Source of the DNA: Desulfobacteraceae bacterium UBA5623
GTDB lineage: Bacteria; Desulfobacterota; DSM-4660; Desulfatiglandales; Desulfatiglandaceae
Direction: 5' to 3'
Assembly (NCBI GenBank): GCA_002424495.1
Contig: DIKH01000377.1
Coordinates: 14,088-21,543, forward strand
Length of the DNA stretch: 7,456 nucleotides
Position numbers and translations under genes: made by a program. Of this stretch, positions 1-4,913 are shown piece by piece (the first letter of the stretch is position 1; each line of letters opens with the position of its first letter). The notes beneath the pieces are model-generated. The model ran no database searches and was not told where the DNA came from. It saw only the letters and a program-made list of their open reading frames with translations.

Positions 1-180
1 ATCCCCTGGGAAAAGACCAACCTCCACGGAGGCGGCATCTCCCTTGGTCATCCCACAGGCTACACAGGCGCAAGGCTCACCCTGCACCTGGCCAATTACT
101 TAAAGCCCGGTCAGTACGGCCTGGCGGCGGCCTGCGGCGGCGGTGGTCTTACAGGTTCTCTGATTGTTCAGGGTGAATAA
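1..180 (+). CDS. Thiolase (acetyl-CoA acetyltransferase family), C-terminal fragment
   Basis: The frame is open from the left edge of the window and ends at TAA 178-180, giving the last 59 residues of a thiolase. Two family signatures are visible. The GHP motif (fragment residues 16-18) carries the active-site His, preceded by a Gly-rich NLHGGG segment. The CGGGG motif (residues 45-49) carries the second catalytic Cys that acts as acid/base. The protein ends 11 residues after CGGGG, as usual for the family. With both motifs intact it is probably a working biosynthetic or degradative thiolase cleaving a 3-oxoacyl-CoA with CoA. The nucleophilic Cys and the substrate-specific loop lie outside the window, so chain-length preference cannot be judged. 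The next gene starts 23 nt downstream, so the two are almost certainly co-transcribed. It belongs to a different thiolase subfamily from the one at 3600-4781, which lacks CGGGG. Confidence 0.9.
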   Translation: MPWEKTNLHGGGISLGHPTGYTGARLTLHLANYLKPGQYGLAAACGGGGLTGSLIVQGE

Positions 181-203
181 CACAAATAACAAGGAGGACA
201 GAC

Positions 204-1055
204 ATGGAAGATATCAAAGCCATTGATGTAATGAATTATCCCTTTGATCCTGAGTTGGTCAAGATCTGGTGGGAGGGCAGCCCTGAGATGAGGCTGATGA
301 AAGACACCATGTTCAAGGGAAAGATCCCCTTTATCATGTGTTCCACTGATGAATTTGTCTCTGAGATGGACAAGGCTGGTTATGACAAGGTCTTCATAAC
401 CATGCCGAGGATGTATTCATATCACAGAAGGGAGCTGTTGATCAATTTCTCCCTTGAACAAATTTCCGATTCCATAAAGAAATATCCGGATCGCCTGATA
501 GGCATGGCCCCTTACAATCCCCTGAAGATAATGGAGAGCGTGAGGATAATCGAAAGATCGGTCAAGGAGTTTGGTTTTAGGGGGGTCTACGCCCATGTGC
601 TCGGGCAGGACATCCGTCCTGATGACAAGTCCATGTACCCATGTTATGCAAAGTGCGTGGAGCTGGGCATACCCTTTTCAATGCAACTGGGGCATTCGCT
701 GGAAATTCTCCCGAGCGACCCGGGAAGGCCGATATACCTTGACAAGGTGGCACTGGATTTTCCCGAGCTTACAATCATTGGTTCTCACACAGGCTGGCCC
801 TGGTGTGAGGAGCTGATAGCGCTTGCCTGGAAGCACCCCAATGTATATCTGGACGTAAGCGCACATCTGCCGCAGTACCTGGACCCTGCGATTGTCAACT
901 TCATGAACACCCGCGGACGGAGCAAATGCCTGTTCGGGACAAACGGACTGGGCCTTGGCCGTTGCAAGGAGCAGTTCATGGCGCTTAACATAAAGGACGA
1001 GACAAAGAAGGCCGTATTGAGGGACAATGCCCTCAGAGTCTTTAATCTGGCATAA
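204..1055 (+). CDS. Amidohydrolase-2 family (TIM-barrel, COG2159-like) protein with degenerate metal site
   Basis: A 283-residue protein starting at ATG 204, with GGAGG at 193-197 placed 6 nt upstream. The overall pattern is that of the amidohydrolase-2/ACMSD-like TIM-barrel group, whose members are metal-dependent hydrolases or decarboxylases. It has an N-terminal beta strand with ID (residues 7-8), a YPDRLIGMAPYNP segment (94-106), GFRGVYAH (124-131), a GIPFSMQLGH strand (155-164), LDFPELTIIGSHTGWPW (184-200), HPNVYLDVSAHLP (211-223) and LFGTN (243-247). The canonical metal ligands are largely absent. The N-terminal HxH position reads Met10-Asn11-Tyr12, the strand-5 His position appears to be Gln161, and the strand-8 Asp of the usual FGTD is Asn247. 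Only the strand-6 His (His195) is kept. It may therefore be metal-free, bind metal differently, or serve a non-catalytic role. Its place between a thiolase and a crotonase suggests a CoA-pathway role, but the reaction is unknown. Family call is confident; function is not. Confidence 0.85.
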   Translation: MEDIKAIDVMNYPFDPELVKIWWEGSPEMRLMKDTMFKGKIPFIMCSTDEFVSEMDKAGYDKVFITMPRMYSYHRRELLINFSLEQISDSIKKYPDRLIGMAPYNPLKIMESVRIIERSVKEFGFRGVYAHVLGQDIRPDDKSMYPCYAKCVELGIPFSMQLGHSLEILPSDPGRPIYLDKVALDFPELTIIGSHTGWPWCEELIALAWKHPNVYLDVSAHLPQYLDPAIVNFMNTRGRSKCLFGTNGLGLGRCKEQFMALNIKDETKKAVLRDNALRVFNLA

Positions 1056-1064
1056 CCAAGGAGT

Positions 1065-1124
1065 CGCTGCCTCTGTTAAACAGGCGTCCCGGCCTTATGC
1101 CGGGGCTGTTTGACAGGGGCAGCG
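1065..1124 (+). promoter_or_regulatory. Long intercistronic RNA hairpin upstream of the crotonase gene
   Basis: Arms 1065-1083 and 1106-1124 pair over 19 bp, with two T-G wobbles and no mismatch. Inside, CCCGGC (1088-1093) pairs with GCCGGG (1099-1104) around the loop CTTAT, leaving a small asymmetric internal bulge (1084-1087 against 1105). It fills most of the 90-nt spacer and ends 9 nt before the GAGGAG ribosome binding site. The 3' flank (CATTATTTT) is T-containing but not a clean T-tract, so a strong terminator is unlikely. An mRNA-stability or processing element, or a leaky attenuator, fits better. The structure is seen directly; its role is inferred. Confidence 0.7.
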
Positions 1125-1133
1125 CATTATTTT

Positions 1134-1139
1134 GAGGAG
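1134..1139 (+). promoter_or_regulatory. Ribosome binding site that sets the crotonase start
   Basis: GAGGAG lies 6 nt before ATG 1146. The frame is open further upstream to a TTG at 1110, but that codon sits inside the 3' arm of the 1065-1124 hairpin and precedes this ribosome binding site. ATG 1146 is therefore the better start. Confidence 0.75.
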
Positions 1140-1145
1140 CAAATA

Positions 1146-2021
1146 ATGGGTGATTATAAGTACGTAATTTATGAGAAAAAAGATCAGGTCGGCACCATTA
1201 CCATGAATCTGCCCGATAGACTCAATGTGGTGGATTTTCCCTGGGAAGGCGGCATATTTGACGACCTTTTGGCCGCAATAAATGAGGCGGAAATTGATGA
1301 TGATCTCAAGGTGATCGTTTTCAAGGGCGCAGGTAAATCCTTTTGCGCAGGGCACGATCTTACAAAGATATACAAGGTCTATGAAAATTTTGATGAAGAG
1401 CCGGGAAAGAGGCGTCCGAGCCAGCACGCAAGGCTCAAAATTGACAGATACTGGTATGAGATGGAGCACAAGATACTTATCTCTCCGAAGATCACCGTCT
1501 CTCAGGTCCAGGGACACTGCCTCGGGGAAGGCGCACTGATAGCGGAATCGTCTGATTTTACTATCGTGACCAATAACGCAAAGATTGGACACCCGGAGCA
1601 GCGGATGGGCTTTTGCGGCAGCGGTATCCCCACCATACCCATCCTCTATCTGAAGATAGGCTACACAAGGGCGAGGGATCTTCTCCTGACCGGACGACAT
1701 ATCACCGGGGAAGAGGCGGCCCGGATCGGCTGGGCCACAAAGGCCGTGCCGGAGGAGAAACTGGAGGAAGAGGTGCAGGAACTGTGCAGACTCCTGACCG
1801 TATACCCAAGGGATGGTATTGATATCGGCAAGGCTACAAATCATCTGATCCTGGATGCGATGGGGATCACCCGCGGCTGGCCGATCGGATATTACAGCCA
1901 CACCCTGTTTACAAATTTGAGATATGAAAAGGGTGAATGGAACTTCATCAGCAAGAGGGAAAAACAGGGCGCAAGGGAAAGCTTCCACGAGAGGGACAAA
2001 AAATACGAGGGCAAGGCGTAG
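1146..2021 (+). CDS. Enoyl-CoA hydratase/isomerase (crotonase) family protein
   Basis: A 291-residue crotonase-fold protein, somewhat longer than the usual 255-270. Crotonases act on CoA thioesters through an oxyanion hole made of two backbone NH groups. The first element is visible as SFCAGHDL (residues 65-72) and the second as QGHCLGEG (122-129). Of the two catalytic glutamates of rat mitochondrial enoyl-CoA hydratase, the second (Glu164) matches Glu151 in IGHPEQ, while the first (Glu144) falls on Leu131. With only one acidic residue the protein need not be a classical hydratase. Isomerase, hydrolase or lyase activity on an enoyl- or oxo-CoA is equally possible. Residues 85-110 form a long charged insert between the two motifs, and the C-terminal tail (about 255-291) is highly charged (KREKQGARESFHERDKKY), as in many trimeric or hexameric crotonases. 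It stands alone between structured spacers of 90 and 136 nt, inside what looks like one + strand operon. Confidence 0.9.
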   Translation: MGDYKYVIYEKKDQVGTITMNLPDRLNVVDFPWEGGIFDDLLAAINEAEIDDDLKVIVFKGAGKSFCAGHDLTKIYKVYENFDEEPGKRRPSQHARLKIDRYWYEMEHKILISPKITVSQVQGHCLGEGALIAESSDFTIVTNNAKIGHPEQRMGFCGSGIPTIPILYLKIGYTRARDLLLTGRHITGEEAARIGWATKAVPEEKLEEEVQELCRLLTVYPRDGIDIGKATNHLILDAMGITRGWPIGYYSHTLFTNLRYEKGEWNFISKREKQGARESFHERDKKYEGKA

Positions 2022-2035
2022 AATCCTTGTTTATT

Positions 2036-2082
2036 CTCCCCTCATCCGATTCCATATACTGGGGGTGAGTGGATAGGGTGGG
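2036..2082 (+). repeat. Imperfect G-rich hairpin in the crotonase / HMGCS-like spacer
   Basis: CTCCCCTCATCC (2036-2047) can pair with GGATAGGGTGGG (2071-2082) over 12 positions, with two mismatches and two G-T wobbles, around a 23-nt loop. The same stretch carries GGGGG at 2061-2065, GGG at 2076-2078 and GGGGG at 2080-2084. A second small hairpin pairs CTGATTTC (2085-2092) with GAAGTCAG (2110-2117), with one wobble. No T-tract follows either, so neither is a convincing terminator. I see no credible paired -35/-10 promoter in this spacer. Confidence 0.35.
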
Positions 2083-2147
2083 GGCTGATTTCTTGAGTGT
2101 GACGATAGCGAAGTCAGAGTTGTTAATTCAGAAAAAAGACTAATTAT

Positions 2148-2152
2148 GGAGG
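2148..2152 (+). promoter_or_regulatory. Ribosome binding site that sets the HMGCS-like/DUF35 start
   Basis: GGAGG lies 5 nt before ATG 2158. An in-frame ATG at 2146 overlaps this GGAGG (as ATGGAGG) and would add four residues, MEEP. The identical ATGGAGG string precedes the next gene (3587-3593), where its ATG is out of frame. It is therefore better read as Shine-Dalgarno sequence than as a start. The family N-terminus (MIGITSIGAYVP) also begins at 2158. Confidence 0.75.
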
Positions 2153-2157
2153 AACCC

Positions 2158-3567
2158 ATGATAGGAATTACTTCTATTGGCGCATATGTCCCGGTCTGGA
2201 GGCTGGACAAGGGCGCCATTGCCAGGCATTTTCGGGGTGAAAAGGCCGTTGCCAATTTTGATGAAGACGCCATAACCATGGCGGTGGCGGCAGGTATGAG
2301 CGCCCTTGATGATGCGATTCGCAGGGAAATAGGTGCACTTTACTTTGCATGCGCCAGTTCTCCTTACAGGGAGAAGATGGCGGCCACCCTGATCGGTTAT
2401 GCCATTGATCTTCCGAGAGAGATCCGGGCAGTGGACATGGCCCATTCCACCAGAGGAGGAACTTCCGCCATGCTTGCCGCCATGGATAGTGTCAAGGCAG
2501 GGTCGGCCAAGAAGGCCATGGTTATTGCCTCGGACATGCGGCGCGCCAAGCCCAGCTCCAATCATGAGCAGAACTTTGGAGATGGCGCAGCCAGTCTGGT
2601 GATTGGCGACACGGATGTGGCTGTGTCCATTGAAGACAGCTATTCCGTGTCTAATGAAATGATGGATATGTGGAAGGGTGAGTCTGAAGATTATGTCCGG
2701 TCCTGGGAAACCCGTTTTTATATTTCCATGGGATACATGAACACTGTGGGTGAGGCCATTCGCGGTCTTTTGAAAAAGACCGGACTCAAACCTCAGGACA
2801 TTGCAAAGGCCGTCATCTATTCGCCTGATGGCAGAAGTGTGGCGGGGCTTGCGCAGTCTATGGGCTTTAATCCCAAGACCCAGCTTCAGAATGATCTTTT
2901 TATGCAGATGGGCAATACGGGGACACCCTATTGCCTGCAACTGCTTGCAGCCGCAATGGAAGATGTCAAACCCGGAGATAAGATCCTCCTTGCCAGTTAC
3001 GGGAACGGCGCTGATGCCCTTTTATTGCAGGCTACCGGCAACATCAACAAGCTCAAAAACAAAGACCTCATGAGAAGACTTCTGGAATCCAAGAAACAGA
3101 TTCCGGACTATGTGACCTATCTCAGGTGGAGAGGGCATGTGGATACCGCACCGCAGCACGTCAGGCCCACGCCCATAGCCTCCGCCGCCGACCTGTGGCG
3201 TGTGCAGGAAGGCGTTACTCCGTTTCATGGCCAAAAGTGTACGGAATGCGGGCATATTGAATGGCCGCCCCAGAGGGTTTGCACCAAGTGCCAGGCCTTG
3301 GATAAGTCTGAACCAGTCAGGCTGTCTGACAAAAGGGCAAAGCTGTTTACCCATTCCAAGGATATGATTACCGATCAGTTTGATATCCCGATGATTTATT
3401 CTGTCGTAAATTTTGAGGGCGGCGGTCGAATGATCACCACGGTGACGGACAAGGACGTGAAGGAGATCCATAACGGTATGGACCTGGAAATGACATACCG
3501 GAAGAAATTCTGCACGGAAGGCCATACGATGTATATGTGGAAGGCCATGCCCATCCGGCTGAAATAG
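2158..3567 (+). CDS. HMG-CoA-synthase-like domain fused to DUF35 zinc-ribbon/OB-fold domain
   Basis: A 469-residue two-domain protein. Residues 1-290 follow the archaeal HMG-CoA synthase form of the thiolase fold: IGAYVPVWRL (7-16), FDEDAITMAV (34-43), the nucleophile-elbow region AVDMAHSTRGGTSAM (91-105), MGNTGTP (251-257) and LLASYGNGADALL (277-289). After a linker with YLRWRG (321-326), a DUF35 zinc ribbon begins, with Cys361/Cys364 and Cys375/Cys378 as ligands, and an OB-fold runs to the C-terminus (about 388-469). DUF35 proteins bridge acyl-CoA enzymes and bind the CoA moiety in thiolase complexes. Aligned from memory with the Methanocaldococcus enzyme without gaps, the catalytic Glu, Cys and His positions read Ala66, Thr98 and Tyr221. 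HMG-CoA synthesis is therefore unlikely. The SCP-x thiolase starts 32 nt downstream, which strongly suggests a complex. The domain fusion itself is a known architecture. The exact function is unknown, and a scaffold or CoA-channel role for the thiolase is my inference. Confidence 0.88.
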   Translation: MIGITSIGAYVPVWRLDKGAIARHFRGEKAVANFDEDAITMAVAAGMSALDDAIRREIGALYFACASSPYREKMAATLIGYAIDLPREIRAVDMAHSTRGGTSAMLAAMDSVKAGSAKKAMVIASDMRRAKPSSNHEQNFGDGAASLVIGDTDVAVSIEDSYSVSNEMMDMWKGESEDYVRSWETRFYISMGYMNTVGEAIRGLLKKTGLKPQDIAKAVIYSPDGRSVAGLAQSMGFNPKTQLQNDLFMQMGNTGTPYCLQLLAAAMEDVKPGDKILLASYGNGADALLLQATGNINKLKNKDLMRRLLESKKQIPDYVTYLRWRGHVDTAPQHVRPTPIASAADLWRVQEGVTPFHGQKCTECGHIEWPPQRVCTKCQALDKSEPVRLSDKRAKLFTHSKDMITDQFDIPMIYSVVNFEGGGRMITTVTDKDVKEIHNGMDLEMTYRKKFCTEGHTMYMWKAMPIRLK

Positions 3568-3599
3568 AGACACTAATTTAGATATCATGGAGGTACCAA

Positions 3600-4781
3600 A
3601 TGAGTGGTATTAAAGATAAGGTAGCCATTATTGGAATGGGCTGCACCCATTTTGGCGAGCTTTTTGACAAGGGCCAGGAAGACCTGGTCATTGAAGCCTG
3701 TTATGAGGCCTTCAAGGACGCGGGGGTTGCGCCTAACGATATTGACGCTGCCTGGCTGGGTACGGTTGACGGCGGGAACCTTGGCTCAAGGCTGACAAGG
3801 ATTTTGAAACTCCAATATATTCCTGTAACACGGGTCGAGAACCTGTGCGCCACAGGAACGGATGCGTTCAGAAACGCCTGTTATGCGGTGGCGTCAGGCG
3901 CATCGGAAATGGCGTTGGTCTGTGGCGTGGAAAAACTGAAGGATACCGGTTATGAAGGGGGGCTGGGCGGTACGCTTCACTCCAAATATCAGGCCAGATA
4001 TGAGATCCTTACCGGGCCGCCCACCATGTTTGCTGTTCGCGCCACAAAATATTTTGAAACCTATGGGCTGACTCCGGAAAAGGGCAAGGAAATCCTGGCC
4101 AAGATCGCCGTAAAGAATCATTACAACGGCGCCAGAAGCCCCAAGGCCCAGTTTCAGAAGGAAATTACTGTAGAGCAGGTCATAAAGGCGCCCATTATTG
4201 CAGCGCCTCTTGGCATTTTTGACTGCTGCGGTGTTACAGATGGAGGAGCCGCTGCAATTATCACCACGCCGGAAAAGGCCAAGGCCATGGGAAAGGACTA
4301 TATACTGGTAAAAGGTCTGGGAATGGCCAATAATGCGGCCCAACCCGTGCTGGATGATAAATATGATTTTATCCATTTTATTGAAAATCAGGTGGCTTCC
4401 AAGAGGGCCTACGAACAGGCTGGAATCACCAACCCCAGAGAAGAGATTGATCTGGCGGTTGTCCACGACTGTTTCACAATCACTGAAATGATCATCATGG
4501 AAGACCTGGGTTTCAGCAAAAAAGGCGAGGCGTGGAAGGATTACGAAGACGGTTTCTTCAGCCTGAACGGCGGCCTTCCTGTAAACACCGACGGAGGGCT
4601 GAAGTGTTTCGGACACCCCCTGGGCGCAACCGGCCTCAGAATGATCTATGAGATATACAACCAGTTAAGCGGCAGGTGCGGGGAGCGCCAGTTGAAGGAT
4701 CCCAAGATTGGCCTCACCCATAACCTGGCAGGCAACCCCGACTGTTATTGCATAGCAATTACAATCCTGGGTAAACCGTAA
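3600..4781 (+). CDS. SCP-x type thiolase (acetyl-CoA C-acyltransferase-like)
   Basis: A 393-residue, full-length thiolase of the SCP-x/archaeal type, starting at ATG 3600 with GGAGG (3589-3593) 6 nt upstream. Visible landmarks are AIIGMGCTHFGEL (9-21), the nucleophile motif VENLCATGTDAF (79-90) with Cys83, VVHDCFTITEM (287-297) with His289, NTDGGLKCFGHPLGATG (329-345) with His339, and the ending GLTHNLAGNPDCYC (371-384). As in archaeal and SCP-x thiolases, the classical CGGG motif is replaced by a HN-x-(G/A)-G type element (His374). Because Cys83 and the GHP His are kept, it looks like an active thiolase rather than an Ltp2-type steroid side-chain aldolase, which uses tyrosines instead. The fused DUF35 partner is encoded immediately upstream, matching the archaeal thiolase/DUF35/HMGCS arrangement and the BbsA/BbsB pair of benzylsuccinate beta-oxidation. 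The substrate is probably a specific 3-oxoacyl-CoA, identity unknown. The gene ends with TAA then TAG, followed by hairpins. Confidence 0.92.
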   Translation: MSGIKDKVAIIGMGCTHFGELFDKGQEDLVIEACYEAFKDAGVAPNDIDAAWLGTVDGGNLGSRLTRILKLQYIPVTRVENLCATGTDAFRNACYAVASGASEMALVCGVEKLKDTGYEGGLGGTLHSKYQARYEILTGPPTMFAVRATKYFETYGLTPEKGKEILAKIAVKNHYNGARSPKAQFQKEITVEQVIKAPIIAAPLGIFDCCGVTDGGAAAIITTPEKAKAMGKDYILVKGLGMANNAAQPVLDDKYDFIHFIENQVASKRAYEQAGITNPREEIDLAVVHDCFTITEMIIMEDLGFSKKGEAWKDYEDGFFSLNGGLPVNTDGGLKCFGHPLGATGLRMIYEIYNQLSGRCGERQLKDPKIGLTHNLAGNPDCYCIAITILGKP

Positions 4782-4784
4782 TAG

Positions 4785-4819
4785 ATTGTGTCTGAACGAA
4801 AAGGCCGTTCAGACACAAT
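4785..4819 (+). terminator. Perfect 14-bp hairpin just after the thiolase stop codon
   Basis: ATTGTGTCTGAACG (4785-4798) and CGTTCAGACACAAT (4806-4819) are perfectly complementary around the 7-nt loop AAAAGGC, beginning 4 nt after the stop codon. The downstream sequence (TGTAAATTTTG) is AT-rich but not a continuous T-run. It may terminate weakly, act in both directions, or protect the 3' end of the upstream mRNA. Alternatively the dyad could be a DNA-binding site. Confidence 0.65.
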
Positions 4820-4849
4820 TGTAAATTTTGAATTAAATTAAAAATTGTA

Positions 4850-4896
4850 AGGCTGTGGCGGGCTTTTAACGAGAATCCCCACAGCCTGATTTTTTT
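4850..4896 (+). terminator. Intrinsic terminator/attenuator immediately before the acyl-CoA synthetase gene
   Basis: AGGCTGTGG (4850-4858) pairs perfectly with CCACAGCCT (4879-4887) across a 20-nt loop, followed by GA and seven Ts (4890-4896). This has the form of a Rho-independent terminator. The T-run directly abuts GGAAGG (4897-4902), the likely ribosome binding site of the next gene. Transcripts from the upstream operon should mostly stop here, unless an alternative fold or antitermination lets them into the synthetase gene. If a promoter lies just upstream, this hairpin would act as a leader attenuator. I could not identify a convincing promoter in 4820-4850. Confidence 0.75.
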
Positions 4897-4913
4897 GGAA
4901 GGTCTCTTTTGAT

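Noticed and set aside
1110..1145. TTG at 1110 as a crotonase start adding 12 residues
   Set aside because: The codon lies in the 3' arm of a stable hairpin and ahead of the GAGGAG site, and the extra residues are not needed for the fold. ATG 1146 is better supported.
1095..1988. A long open frame (297 codons) on the minus strand opposite the crotonase gene
   Set aside because: It lies antisense to a gene with clear crotonase motifs and its own ribosome binding site. Its translation resembles no family and shows the Cys/His/Pro-rich look of a shadow frame. The same applies to the antisense frames at 2140-2940, 3022-3588 and 3894-4616.
2146..2157. ATG at 2146 as the start of the HMGCS-like/DUF35 gene
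   Set aside because: It overlaps the GGAGG that serves ATG 2158 and has no good ribosome binding site of its own.
2158..3567. Annotation as a genuine HMG-CoA synthase of a mevalonate pathway
   Set aside because: The aligned Glu, Cys and His positions are Ala, Thr and Tyr, and no other mevalonate gene is present in the window.
3600..4781. Ltp2-type retro-aldolase of steroid side-chain degradation
   Set aside because: The DUF35 partner makes this tempting, but the thiolase nucleophile Cys83 and the GHP His339 are retained, which favours ordinary thiolase chemistry.
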